A DNA stretch of 64,000 nucleotides, taken from assembly GCF_032854445.1 (NCBI RefSeq), contig NC_088296.1:15863485-15927484 (forward strand). The letters run 5' to 3'. The notes under the pieces are model-generated. The model worked only from the letters and a program-made list of their open reading frames with translations, had not been told where the DNA came from and did not search any database. Shown one piece after another: positions 11,125 through 23,596 of this stretch; the stretch's first letter is position 1, and each line of letters starts with the position of its first letter. The stretch is from Liolophura sinensis (Eukaryota > Mollusca > Polyplacophora > Chitonida > Chitonidae). A program made the translations under genes and the position numbers.

Positions 11125-13820
11125 GTATAGGTTTTTTTTTTTTTGTCTGAAATTTGTCTACCATAATGCATCAGTGTTAATTGTCATTATTATCTACAGA
11201 AAGACCAGTATATTTTACTACACTATATACCCCAAAAAATGCCTTCACTCGTTGTCAAACAAATGAATATAAAAACAAAGGCTATAATGTTTTTAGCCAC
11301 TGTTTTGAAGTAAATACCTTTAATATTAAAATTGCTAGGCGATGTTTTAAGGGTGATGTGAAACACAAACTATATGTTTTTGAAAACAACTTGAAAAATA
11401 AAGACAGCAAGGAGTATGTTTGTAAACTTTGATATTCTGTATTGATTTCATGGCTTACATGTACACCATTATGTGTGGTAGTTACATTAGATTTACCATT
11501 TTATGTCCGTAAAGATTGCGCTTTAAAAACCAGCACACGATGCAGTGATCATCTGTTGCCCTCCCACTAACACATGACAGTGCCTTTCGTGCATACTCCC
11601 TGGGATTAAATCTGCGTCTGTGAGGTATTGAATAAAACCCTTCCGCCACTAGACGGTAATGCAGAGTAATGTCAATATTTGCCTCCAGGAGGAGCCTGTA
11701 GGTTCCACTGATGGTATCCTTTCAGTGGTAGGTAGAGGACACATTTTTTGCCACCACCTTGTCAGCACTCTTTTGAATCTCCGCGATCTGACCCAGATGT
11801 CTTGTTTCCTTCGCCAGGCCAATAATTCAATTCGCCGGAGATAATTTGATGAGTCAACAGTGACAAACTGTGCGTAGGTGAGGGGGGAGGGGGTAGGAAA
11901 ACGTGCAATATTTCTATGAAAAATGAAATTACGAGGAACTGGATGTACAGTTACTGATGACCCAAAGAGCTTCAGCTGTCAGTGTAAGGGACATATTTAC
12001 ACTGTTGAATTTAAACAGTGGTTACAGAGTATCTTTATCACATTCACGCATACTTCACATTGTACCAACATTAATACTTAACAAAGGTGTGACAGCTTTA
12101 AAAGCTAGGTGCTTCGTGTGAAGGTAGTGGTAATATGGATGACCGTACTGACAAACTTTACAAGGTGAAAATACGAGTATACTCAAATTTACTTTAATAT
12201 AACCAAAATAATACACTCACAGTCTGACAAAAATCTCCTTTTGTGGACACATGGAACATAAGTTTTGTTGGATTTGGTGAATGGAGTAAATTGAGGTCAA
12301 GAGGCATTCATACAGAACATAATCAATGAGTGCGCAACAGCCCTGAGAACAGACGAAATCATTAGCACCATTGGATTTAGTGCCAGCTGATTTCACCTGG
12401 CTGATCATCTAATGAGCACTTCAAAGAGTGCATACCTAAGAGGCCCCCGAAGTCACTCTTGTATCAGTGGGTTTAGGGCAGTGGAAAGCCCTGGCGCTAA
12501 TTGCCAATAAATCAAGGGTTGATGCGTTTAACCTCAGCTGCCAAATCAACATGGATATCATGTTTATATACAAGTGCTTGTGTTCGTGGACTGAAACTCA
12601 ATATCACAACAACCCTGAGCTTTCTCTTAGAGAGCTTGCAGGATTAACTTTGCCCTTTTGTTTTAGCCCAGCACTCTGTGGCTGATTAACAGGAAGCTGA
12701 CCCAACATGCGCTAGCTGCGCTAACGACGACGCATGTTGGAAGAGAATCAGATGACAGATGCCGAAGTTTTGATTTACAGCGCAGAAAGTTGATTTATGG
12801 TGTCTGGAAATAAAGGTCCTCAGCTCATCAGCTCCAGAGAGAATATAAGCGTTGAGGATTGATGTAAATTAATCAGGAATAGTTTGGATGCATAGGCTGC
12901 TTCCTCCTGATGATTCATCGCTGTTATCTGTGGACAACAGCTGCCTGTTGCTTTCATTTCATCATGTTTTTTTTGCCATTTTAAATAAAGTACAGGTTTT
13001 ATGTACAGCACTCCAGGGATATGAGTTGCCAGTGCATTTTTTGAACCTTTTTTCTCCCCTCATACATCATGTCTGGCAGACATGTCCATGGGTTTTCATT
13101 TAGAATTGGAGAAGGGGGTCAGAGTTCAAAAGTAGGCGGCTGAATTGAAAGTATTTATGTTGCAATTTCTAATGATTTAAATAGTAAGAATATTCAAAAT
13201 AGACGGCTACAGGGTCAGCAGTAAACAGCTGTCTGCAGCCTGCTACTTTCCCCTTTTTGCATGATGGCCGTGTGTCTGTTTGTCTGTATGTTGTGTATAT
13301 AATCTTGTTACATGTAGCATGATGTCTCAAAAACAAAATTAGGAAAGACTTTTTAGCTGGGGGGTTGAGGGGTAGGGGTAGGGGGGGGGTGTATATGTTT
13401 TTTTGACCTCAAGGTCCAGTTTCACTTTCTCTTGTAATAGATGTACAGTGTAGCCTCACTGTTATAAAAACGCCTTGAAATATCGTGCAATCAGATATAG
13501 CATGACCCAAATCTTGTCCCTCAAAATCTGTGGTGTGCTTTTACATCAGAAGGCTGAGATTTCGAATGGCAACAGCTAAAACTGCAAACAAACAAGGATT
13601 TTTCACAAAGAAATGTACGTAAATAGCACGACATCAGTTGTTACGTTTCCTGCTGTGGGTGTAGGAATGTTGACATGTTGATTGAGATGAACTCACGCAG
13701 ATGTTTGATCATTGAATTCAATTTTTTTTTTTTTTATTTGAATGTTTATTCACCATACGTAAATATATGTATAATTACATATCTCGTAAATGGCGTAAAT
13801 AAAGTCTGAGGGACCTGTTC
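11125..13820. other. non-coding; one repeat fragment and an inverted repeat
   Basis: Holds the inverted repeat at 12702-12740 and, at 13255-13440, a G-rich dispersed-repeat fragment ('gtctgtttgtctgtatgttg', 'ggggttgaggggtagg'). Nothing else recognised. Confidence 0.5.
12702..12740. promoter_or_regulatory. perfect 10-bp inverted repeat, 19-bp loop
   Basis: 'ccaacatgcg' at 12702-12711 and 'cgcatgttgg' at 12731-12740 are exact reverse complements. The loop contains 'ctagctgcgctaacgacga'. It lies in non-repetitive sequence and could be a stem-loop or a paired binding site. Confidence 0.35.
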
Positions 13821-13830
13821 TATCCCTGAC

Positions 13831-14060
13831 TGGGGGCCTCCATGGCTCAGTTGCGGTAGTGCGCTAGCACAGTGTAATGGCCCAGGAGTCTCTTACCAAT
13901 GAGGTCACTGTGAGTTCAAGTCCAGCTCATGCTGGCTTCCTTCCTGCAGATGGTCGTGGGTTTCCCCTGGGCTCTGCCTCCCACCATAATGCTGGCTGCC
14001 GTTGTATAAGTGAAATATTCTTGAGTTCGGCGTAAAACACCAATGAAATCAAATCAAATT
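13831..14060 (+). mobile_element. SINE family 1 with intact tRNA head and exact TSD
   Basis: Starts 'tgggggcctccatggctcag' (A box), with B box 'gagttcaagtcc', body and 'caccaatgaaatcaaatc' tail. A perfect 10-bp target-site duplication 'tatccctgac' is present at 13821-13830 and 14061-14070. The middle lacks the 'ccgtacgtgggaaggtctgc' portion. Confidence 0.93.
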
Positions 14061-14751
14061 TATCCCTGACTCATTATTATCCAATAAAAATAACACATGC
14101 GTGATGAGGAGCGATAATTAGTGAACAATTGTATTAACAAAAAACAAATTTACTTGGGGGGAAAAAAACTCATAGAAATGTAACACTACAAAAACCTAAG
14201 TTAACTATACAATAGTGTGAATAATATTTTGTGTGACACCTTCTGTCTCGTAGATTGTATGACTAATTTGGATCAAATATTGTTAATTAACAAATCTTTT
14301 AACCTTGATTTGAATAAGGATGTGACATTGATTACTTTGAGGTTTGGAGGATGTTTGTTAATGGCTTCTTTTCTCTTCATTTAATACATTGGTTTAGTCT
14401 GACATACATTAAAACGGTGAACATTATTTATTTATTATCTTTTTTGTTTTAGTAGCGATACCGCAGTCACATGTTCCGGTAACAGTCATGGCGGTCTGCC
14501 CTTTTGAATCTGAGGTGTCTAAGTACCATGAGTTTTTTCTGGTACGAGCAGACATGGTAGTGGATACAAATGAGTTGTATTTTTTTTTATTTAAAAATAA
14601 AGCGGACGAAACTACGTATGTTAATTTAATTCACCTTTTAACGTTTAACATTCACGAGGTTCAGTTGATCAGCTCAGGCCTGTGAATTTATGAGATACCA
14701 GGCATGCTTCTTGGCTCACGGTTTGTAAGAGGGTGCCGTGATACTTGTGTA

Positions 14752-14972
14752 CTGTATATGAAAACTTGTGTACTGTTCATGAAAATTTGTGTACTGTACA
14801 TGAAAACTTGGGTACTGTACATGAAAACTTGTGTACTGTACGTTAAGACTTGGGTACTGTACGTGAAAACTTAGGAACTGTACATGAAAACTTAGGTACT
14901 GAACATGAAAACTTGTGTACTGCATATGAAAACTTGTGTTCAGCACATGGAAACCTGTGTACTATACGTTGA
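14752..14972. repeat. minisatellite, 21-bp unit (acttgtgtactgtacatgaaa)
   Basis: About ten copies; the unit contains a near-palindromic 'gtactgtac'. A 21-bp period leaves a frame open on the minus strand (YTSFHVQ repeats), which is not a gene. Confidence 0.92.
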
Positions 14973-16489
14973 ACACTGCTTGATTTCTTAGATAACAAAA
15001 ATGTAAGATAGACTGTAGGTCTTTTTTCTGGATCCCAGGGTCATTTTCGTTTCATGCACTCAGGAACCTGTCGTCAGAGCACTATAGCTAGGCTACACTG
15101 TATATATACAAAGAGATGGCACCAAATAACTACCATACAAAATTATTTTCCTATGCCTTTTTTTCTTTGGGAATGTTTAATCTGAACTTAAAAATGTCAT
15201 TTTTATGTTTTCCCAACCTTTAATTAGTGGGCTCTTTTAATCACACCAAATCCTGTAATGAAATACTGTGCTATGTAGATTTGTCTTGGAGTTTAGAAAC
15301 AGTCAGAAAGAGTATTAGCCTGATTATGAAGTACAAGGTGAAAATTCATTAATCTATGTCATAATAAAGAAACAAATTTGTTTTTGAAAAGTGGAATAGA
15401 CTTGTCTGGGAGCCTAGATAATGAAGTGCTTGAAAAGAAAGTAATGATTTCTCACATTTGAAATAATGTAATGAAATAGTATTATCTTGTCCTATCTTGG
15501 AGTCAAAATCACCTGAAGTGATGTGTCATTGGTCTTGGTGGAAAATTAAGCGGTTGAAATAAGTGATAATCGGGAACATTTGTAAACCTTTAACAATGTA
15601 CACATTTAGACAGAGCGAGTATGTAGACAGGTCTGTCAGCAACCTGCAGATGGTTGTTGGTTTCCCTCAAGCTCTTAGACAATAATACTGGTCATTAAAG
15701 TGAAATGTCCTTGAGCAAAGGAATAAAAACATCAGTCAAATAAATTAATAACACAAGTAAAATCTCTACAAATAATCACCGATTTCCTGCATCTACTTTG
15801 CCACGATGTGTTTTTGCTTTCCGGAATGGAATTTCTGTCAATTTTGCCATTTGGTGTACAAACAAACTAGAACGAGTCCTGAAAAACGAGATCAGACTAT
15901 TACGCTGAAGTTAAAGTGCAGGTATGCTTGCCTGAGGTTTGAACTAGTGGTGTACAGGATTTACTTGCCATAGCCACAAGTAACAGAGAGAAAATTAGCC
16001 CCATAATTTCTGCAAATGTTTGATAAAACTTGGATTAGGCACATGAATCCATCCCTGTAAGAACCACTTGCGTTGTAGTACATATTAAAAGCTTGGGCTG
16101 TTGCCCTGTATCCCTGATAAAGCTTTAAAGCCCTAGCTGTGTAAATGGCAATCAGAGTTTTTATCTGCAGAGCTCAATCGTTTTTGTAGCGGCGACTTCG
16201 GCATGGACGCTGTATATAAGGCTCTCCGACGAAGAAAACCAGCTGGTATTGATTTGACTGGGTGATTATTCCTTGCCCGTCGTTGGCGTTCATTGCGTTG
16301 GCCGCCACCGTTGCTCAGAAGTTTCCAGCAGGAATGTGTTGATGGTGTGATTATACTAACCCAGTTCTCTGGTCGCCACTGTCACTAATAAATCATTCAG
16401 ATGGCAGTAATCCTTTCGCCGTGACGTTCTGAAGGCTGTCCATGCTGCCACACTGAAATAAGTTGACTTTGGGATCACTCTGTGTACCC
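14973..16489. other. non-coding
   Basis: Apart from the SINE fragment at 15621-15750, no gene seen. 16140-16400 is CpG-richer ('tagcggcgacttcggcatgg', 'gccgccaccgttgctcag') with 'ctgtatataaggc' resembling a TATA box, but no linked exon was found. Confidence 0.5.
15621..15750 (+). mobile_element. SINE family 1, 5'-truncated and diverged
   Basis: 'caggtctgtcagcaacctgc', 'gtttccctcaagctct', 'aagtgaaatgtccttgag' and the 'cagtcaaataaatta' tail mark the 3' half of the SINE. Confidence 0.75.
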
Positions 16490-17254
16490 CGCTAACCTCA
16501 TTATGTCATGGGGCTCTAAAGGCATGATGTATGGTTTTGTTCAGGGAAATATACAGCATGGGATTTGTTCTTGTATACAGCATGGGATTTGTTTGTGCTG
16601 TATAAAAGGGGCATATGTATAAATCTTTCATTTGAGTTTTCGTTCTATTTGTCTTGCCAGTGTATATTGATTTTCACCCTTACCCAGTTAACCCATCATG
16701 TCATTGACATTAAAATTATAGGGATGATGTATGTTTTTTTTGTATACATACATACATGTATGTATACAGCATGGGGTTTGTTTATGTTGTATAAAATACA
16801 TGTATGTATACAGCATGGGGTTTGTTTATGTTGTATAAAAGGGACAAACCTATAAGTCTTTTCTGTGAGTTTCTGTTCCAGTTGTCTTGCTGGTGTATGT
16901 TGATTTTCACCCTTACCCCAGTAACCCCATCATGTCATTGACGCTTTATAGGGATGATGTATGTTTTCTTGTTGAGGAGTATGTATACAGCACGGGGTTT
17001 GTTTGTGTTGTATAAAAGGGGCAAAACTATAAATCTTTCATGTCAGCTTGTGTTCTGTTTATCTTGCTGGTGTATGCTGATTTTCAACCTTGCCCCAGTA
17101 ACCCCATCATGTCATCGACGTTTTATAGGGATGATGTATGCTGTTTTAGTCCAGGTGTACATGTACAGCTTGTGTTCATGTGGTATAAAAGGCTCAGAGA
17201 AATAAATCCTTGGTCAGTATCTGTTGTTCAGCGTCCTTCTGTTGAAGCTGTCTA
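16490..17254. repeat. degenerate repeat series, ~180-230-bp unit, with TATAAAAGG in most units
   Basis: The mark 'gggatgatgtatg' recurs at 16522 (variant), 16721, 16951 and 17128. Each unit has 'tatacagcatggggtttg', 'tgttgtataaaaggg' and 'ttgtcttgctggtgtat', then 'taaccccatcatgtcattga'. A further unit appears after the 82-bp array at 19712-19830 ('ttacacagcacatgatttcg', 'caagttgtcttgttggcgta'). Confidence 0.85.
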
Positions 17255-19710
17255 GTCAGAGTTACATGTTAATCTTTACCCTTATATCTGACAAACCCCA
17301 TCATTTCATGGGCTGTAGTGATGAAGTTCATGTCTAGTCAAAGTTACATGTTATTCTTTACCCTTATATCTGACAAACCCCATCATTTCATGGGCTGTAG
17401 TGATGAAGTTCATGTCTAGTCAAAGTTACATGTTATTCTTCACCCTTATATCTGACAAACCCCATCATTTCATGGGCTGTAGTGATGAAGTTCATGTCTA
17501 GTCAAAGTTACATGTTATTCTTTACCCTTATATCTGACAAACCCCATCATTTCATGGGCTGTAGTGATGATGTTCATGTCTTATCAGAGTTACATGTTAA
17601 TCTTTACCCTTATATCTGACAAACCCCATCATTTCATGGGCTGTAGTGATGATGTTCATGTCTAGTCAGAGTTACATGTTAATCTTTACCCTTATATCCC
17701 ACAAACCCGGTCATTTTGTGGGCTGTAGTGATGATGTTCATGTCTAGTCAGAGTTACATGTTAATCTTTACCCTTATATCCCACAAACCCCGTCATTTCA
17801 TGGGCTGTAGTGATGATGTTCATGTCTAGTCAGAGTTACATGTTAATCCTCACCCTTATATCCCACAAACCCTGTCATTTCATGGGCTGTAGTGATGATG
17901 TTCATGTCTAGTCAGAGTTACATGTTAATCTTCACCCTTATATCTCACAAACCCCGTCATTTTGTGGGCTGTAGTGATGATGTTCATGTCTTTTCAGAGT
18001 TACATGTTAATCTTTACCCTTATATCCCACAAACCCTGTCATTTTGTGGGCTGTAGTGATGATGTTCATGTCTAGTCAGAGTTACATGTTAATCTTTACC
18101 CTTATATCCCACAAACCCTGTCATTTTGTGGGCTGTAGTGATGATGTTCATGTCTAGTCAGAGTTACATGTTAATCTTTACCCTTATATCTCACAAACCC
18201 CGTCATTTCATGGGCTGTAGTGATGATGCTCATGTCTTATCAGAGTTACATGTTAATCTTTACCCTTATATCCCACAAAACCCGTCATTTTGTGGGCTGT
18301 AGTGATGATGTTCATGTCTAGTCAGAGTTACATGTTAATCTTCACCCTTATATCCCACAAACCCCGTCATTTTGTGGGCTGTAGTGATGATGTTCATGTC
18401 TAGTCAGAGTTACATGTTAATCTTCACCCTTATATCCCACAAACCCCATCATTTCATGGGCTGTAGTGATGATGTTCATGTCTAGTCAGAGTTACATGTT
18501 AATCTTCACCCTTATATCCCACAAACCCCGTCATTATATGGGCTGTAGTGATGATGTTCATGTCTAGTCAGAGTTACATGTTAATATTCACCCTTATATC
18601 CCACAAACCCCATCATTTCATGGGCTGTAGTGATGATGTTCATGTCTTGTCAGAGTTACATGTTAATCTTCACCCTTATATCCCACAAACCCCGTCATTT
18701 CATGGGCTGTAGTGATGATGTTCATATCTAGTCAGAGTTACATGTTAATCTTCACCCTTATATGCCACAAACCCCGTCATTTTGTGAGCTGTAGTGATGA
18801 TGTTCATGTCTTATCAGAGTTACATGTTAATCTTCACCCTTATATGCCACAAACCCCGTCATTTTGTGGGCTGTAGTGATGATGTTCATGTCTAGTCAGA
18901 GTTACATGTTAATCTTCACCCTTATATCCCACAAACCCCGTCATTTTGTGGGCTGTAGTGATGATGTTCATGTCTAGTCAGAATTACATGTTAATCCTCA
19001 CCCTTATATCCCACAAACCCCGTCATTTTGTGGGCTGTAGTGATGATGTTCATGTCTAGTCAGAGTTACATGTTAATCTTTACCCTTATATCCCACAAAC
19101 CCCGTCATTTCATGGGCTGTAGTGATGATGTTCCTGCCTTGTCAGAGTTACATGTTAATCCTCACCCTTATATCCCACAAACCCCGTCATTATATGGGCT
19201 GTAGTGATGATGTTCATGTCTAGTCAGAGTTACATGTTAATCTTCACCCTTATATCCCACAAACCCCGTCATTTCATGGGCTGTAGTGATGATGTTCATG
19301 TCTTATCAGAGTTACATGTTAATCTTCACCCTTATATCCCACAAACCCCGTCATTATATGGGCTGTAGTGATGATGTTCATGTCTAGTCAGAGTTACATG
19401 TTAATCTTCACCCTTATATCCCACAAACCCCGTCATTTTGTGGGCTGTAGTGATGATGTTCATGTCTAGTCAGAGTTACATGTTAATCTTCACCCTTATA
19501 TCCCACAAACCCCGTCATTTCGTGGGCTGTAGTGATGATGTTCATGTCTAGTCAGAGTTACATGTTAATCTTCACCCTTATATCCCACAAACCCCGTCAT
19601 TTTGTGGGCTGTAGTGATGATGTTCATGTCTAGTCAGAGTTACATGTTAATCTTCACACTTATATCTCACAAACCCCGTCATTATATGGGCTGTAGTGAT
19701 GATGTTCATG
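17255..19710. repeat. 82-bp tandem array, about 30 copies
   Basis: Unit: 'gtcagagttacatgttaatc', 'tttacccttatatcccacaa', 'accccgtcattttgtgggct', 'gtagtgatgatgttcatgtc', 'ta'. The period is 82 bp throughout (17255, 17337, 17419 ...). Early copies carry 'ctgacaaaccccatcatttc', later ones 'cccacaaaccccgtcatttt'. It is the largest array in the window. The unit resembles the 3' half of the neighbouring ~180-230-bp repeats. Confidence 0.96.
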
Positions 19711-21533
19711 TATTTTTTTTGTCCGGTGGTTTACACAGCACATGATTTCGTTTTGGGCATGGCAATAAACCCTTTGTCATCTGAATGTTCAAGTTGTCTT
19801 GTTGGCGTAACCTTTGTTATCTTGTGGTCTCTCTTATTGAGGTGTTTTATTTGACTTCACCCCACTTCCCACAATGCAGCTGCCAAAATGGCGTATTAAG
19901 CTACATGCATATAGTCACTCATCCCATTTCTCACTTCCTTTGCCTTTCCTATACAACTTAAACAAGCATGTCCATTAACAGGTAATAGGTTAAAACTCTA
20001 CCTGAGATCGGCCCATAAGAGGCTGTATTTCACTGGTTCTGATTTTTGCCTTTTGGCAATAGTCACATCGCTTCCGGGGCAGAGCCTTATTATTTATTGG
20101 TAGTTGAGAATTAATACAATCATTTTGTCTTCATTTCACACAAAACCACACTGTTCTGACATGTGATGATCGTGTTTAATGAAGATAATGTACTGGTCAT
20201 TTCCAAGGTCGCCAAATTAAAGCCGATGTCCTTGTTATTGTTGAAATGAAAGTAAAGTGTATACATTTTAAAACAGAAATTATTTACCTGGTTGTACGAG
20301 AAAAAACATCCAGTTTTGTGTTCTTTTCTGCTCCTTTTATCAACATTTTGGATTTAATTTGCTTCGTCCTGCAGCCATGCCGTGATTGACGCATTGTTCC
20401 CGCAAAGGGATGGTAGTATCGGGCATGGTTTCCGAATCCAGGCTGGTATGGCGGCGTCGTAAATTATTGGAAAGATCAACTTACTGCAAGAGGAAAATTG
20501 TGCGAGAACAAAACAAAATCAGACAGATGTGATTAAAAAATAGATCCCTTTATTGTCAGGGGCACGTAGGCCATTCCTGTCTTATGGCAGCCAGACAGTG
20601 GCCGTGGGCCGTGGGCACTGTCAGGCACCATTTTCAGGGGAATTACCGCCATGTGACAGGTCAGCAGCGGCAAGGGCCGTTGTGGCCGCTGTTAAATTTG
20701 ATGCCTAGGCTGTAATACTGCAGATGTGGCATTAAGCAGTAATTATTCATTCATTCTCTGCAGGTGTCCATAACTGTACATTACATTTGTGGGAAACGTC
20801 TGCATTCTTAAGTATAATTTGCCAAAGGTCGGTGGTTTTACCCCTCTGCTGTGGTTTCCAGCATAAAATCTTGAGCGTGCATGCATGGCATTAAACAACT
20901 GTAATATATGACACATAAGAGTTGGTGTTCGGATTTGTGGGTTAGATTATTTAGATTTAGATCATCAACCTTTGGCAGGTGAATGAGAGACCTCTTTGAC
21001 AAATTCTCAAGAGCTGGCATGGTTCATCTGTGGCAAGAACATGTATCTTAGCTCTTAAAGTAATCCAGCCATGGCCTCATTGTCAGAACCACTCTATTTT
21101 CTGAGATTTTCTTTTCTCTCTCCATGTACTAGCCATTGCCAGTTCATACCCAGGTTTTCAGGATGATCAAAATGGATTCACATCAACCTGGTTCCAGTTT
21201 TTATTGAAGGTCTTTTTAAGTAAGATTAAAAATTTTAGGGCACTGTATGCTGGTTGAAAGGAGCTTAATTTTCCAAAATGTTCCCTGAAAAAAAAAATCA
21301 TGAAACAAAAACTATGATGGATATAGGAATTTCTTCAGGTAGGCTTCCAGTAATGGTATTGCTCCTAATGTAATTGTCTCAGAAGCATGTGAAGTCCTTT
21401 CAAATTCCCCTTAGTTTTTGTCATCCTCAAAAGCTTCATGGCTTTGTCTTCAGGTCAAAATCATAGTCTTGAGTATCAAGAATAAGGAACGTGCATTGAG
21501 CCCTCTCTTAAGGGCAATTTGACGGGCCTTGAT
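19711..21533. other. non-coding between the 82-bp array and a SINE
   Basis: 19712-19850 holds a further diverged unit of the ~180-230-bp series. The GC-rich element at 20340-20730 is annotated separately. The rest is unremarkable. Confidence 0.5.
20340..20730. promoter_or_regulatory. possible conserved non-coding element, GC-rich
   Basis: About 390 bp without repeats, richer in GC and CpG than its surroundings. Motifs include 'gccgtgattgacgcattg' (PBX/Hox-like TGATTGAC), 'gcggcgtcgtaaattattgg' and an inverted pair 'ccagacagtg' / 'cactgtcagg' around 20590-20630. No open frame with exon-like edges was seen. Confidence 0.25.
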
Positions 21534-21866
21534 AGCACTGTTGATAGAGTGTCCGCTTCGGGAGTTGTAGATCCAGGGTAAATCCTGGGTCGAGTCACAC
21601 CAAAGACCTTAAAAGAGGAAGTTGCAGCTTCCTTACTTGGCGTTCAGCATGAAAGGGATAGTGCAACTACTGGTTGACCCATATCAGTATTATGGCGGGG
21701 CGGCTTACTTGCCTTCAGTAATGCGTCTCAGTAAAGCAGCACTAGATAAAAGAGCGGTGGAAATCGTCCTGCAACAGGGAGGCACATTACATGCACTCCA
21801 AGGATTCACTTGTCATATGATTGTTAATTACGACATTAAACCCCAAGCACTCACTCCCTCACTCTA
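21534..21866 (+). mobile_element. SINE family 2, full with tRNA-like head
   Basis: The head reads 'ggccttgatagcactgttga' with 'gtccgcttcgggag' and a B-box-like 'gggtaaatcctgggtcgagt'. The body shares 'cagcatgaaagggatagtgc' and 'aaagcagcactagataaaag'; the tail is 'ttacgacattaaaccccaag' plus 'cactc' repeats. The head looks like a degenerate tRNA carrying pol III boxes. Confidence 0.87.
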
Positions 21867-23107
21867 AAGGCATTTCTGACAACTCTGCTCATAGCTTGCT
21901 GTACAGGCATGACAGATTGGGGTTGCTAGGCTGGATTATGGTCTTTTTATGACCATCTTTACATGAAGAAATTAATATTTTCTACATGTTTTTGTTTGTA
22001 TAGGAACTTTTAAAGCTCTTAACCCTATAATGTAGATTTCCTCTAATGCATACTGTGTGGGACATGATTGTTACTGAACGCCAAATCAAGTCAAGAATTT
22101 GTGAAGTATAAGACTTTTACAGGTTAGATTTATAATCAATAATTTTAGTTGAAACTCATATTTGAATTTGCCTGCTCATAGATTCGATGTCAGATAGGTT
22201 AGTGTGGAAAAACAATTCCATCAAAGGACCATTAAATACAGGTTTACCTGCAACAAACTTATTTTGATTGATGCCTTATTCGCATCGGAGCTCATTTTGA
22301 ACTTTTCAAAGTACATAGCTTGAAGACAAAAGTGTGAAGGTTGGGAAGGTGGAGGGATATGTCTGTTGTTAGAGTAATAACGCCGGTGTTTGGCACTCTC
22401 AGAATTGCCTTGTGGTTTGGATTGAGGTATTGAGAGGAAGGATGAAATTGTACACAGGTTCCCTAAGGGACGACTCACCTCACATTAAAATATCGAACCT
22501 TGTAGAAGAGAACCTTAATCGGTCAGTCGAAATTCTCCTAGATCGAAGTTGACGTGAACCATACAGCTTTGATCGGCATGGCCCAGAGCAGCTGTTATTG
22601 CGAGACTCGCTCGTCGTAATTCAAGTCTGCAATACATGCTCCAGGTGCTGTAGTAATTACTCCCCTTTGTTAAGCGAACTCTCCTGTGTTGCCTAGAGCT
22701 GTGGATTCGTCAGTTCCAAAATGGAAACAAAATTGGACTAAGCTTGTTGAGTGTGGGTTGAAATAGAGTTACATAAAAGGACTTTAAATTAGTCCTGGGA
22801 CATTGAGAATATTATCTTATCTCGTCATTGTACTTTTGAGGGTGTCATTTTTTTGTGACGAAAATTCGATTGGATATTTTAGTTCCTCATTTGTTGGGTT
22901 CAGCCTTAATAGACTTTTCCTGGAATAAAGGAAATTCCATTTCCCAGGAGTGTTGTGTTATATTATCCTTGTAGCTTAATTGTTTCACTTTGCAACATAC
23001 TGTACACGTAGATTCAACTGAAGGGAACTACATTTAACTGGAATAATCTATAATACCTTAAATGTTGCATGTTACAACATAGATTCAGTTGCCTTAATAG
23101 TGCTATA
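21867..23107. other. no gene recognised
   Basis: AT-rich, non-repetitive. A CpG-richer patch at 22490-22720 has no exon-like structure. Confidence 0.5.
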
Positions 23108-23324
23108 TACCCTAAATGAACTAAAAATTCGACCACAAAAGAGCAATTTTGGAAGCAAATAAATGTCATGGGATATTACCTCTGGTGCTAAACCTTACAT
23201 TTTCCCACTATGACACCACCCTATCTTCCAAACAAATCTCGGAACACATTTCTAAAATCAACACAATTCTCAGAATCTCGGAAAATGAGCAACTTAGGGT
23301 TGAAATTTTAGGTTATTATCGGTA
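23108..23324 (+). mobile_element. MITE-B copy
   Basis: Left end 'taccctaaatgaactaaaaa', interior 'caaataaatgtcatgggata', 'aacacatttctaaaatcaac', right end 'aattttaggttattatcggt', which is an imperfect reverse complement of the left end. A minisatellite starts about 50 bp further on. Confidence 0.8.
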
Positions 23325-23370
23325 GTTTTGTCTCCAAAAAAATAGTTATAAATGTGCATAAAGTGCACTG

Positions 23371-23596
23371 AAATGTACTCTTTTCTTTGAGAAAATGTTC
23401 TCTTTCCTACGCGAAATGCCCTCTTTCCTATGCAAAATGTCCTCTTTTCCTGTGAGAAAATGTCCTCTTTCCTATGCAAAATGTCCTCTTTGAAATGTCC
23501 TCTTTCCTATGAGAAAATGTCCTCTTTCCTATGCAAAATGTTCTCTTTGAAATGTCCTCTTTCCTATGAGAAAATGTCCTCTTTCCTATGCAAAAA
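23371..23596. repeat. minisatellite, 21-bp unit in 57-bp higher-order pattern
   Basis: Units 'aaatgtcctctttcctatga' / 'aaatgtcctctttcctatgc' alternate with a shortened 'aaatgtcctctttg'. Starts about 50 bp after a MITE-B copy. Confidence 0.9.

Noticed and set aside
20585-20640. microRNA hairpin
   Set aside because: The inverted pair 'ccagacagtg'/'cactgtcagg' is only ~10 bp, too short for a pre-miRNA stem, and no known miRNA seed was recognised.
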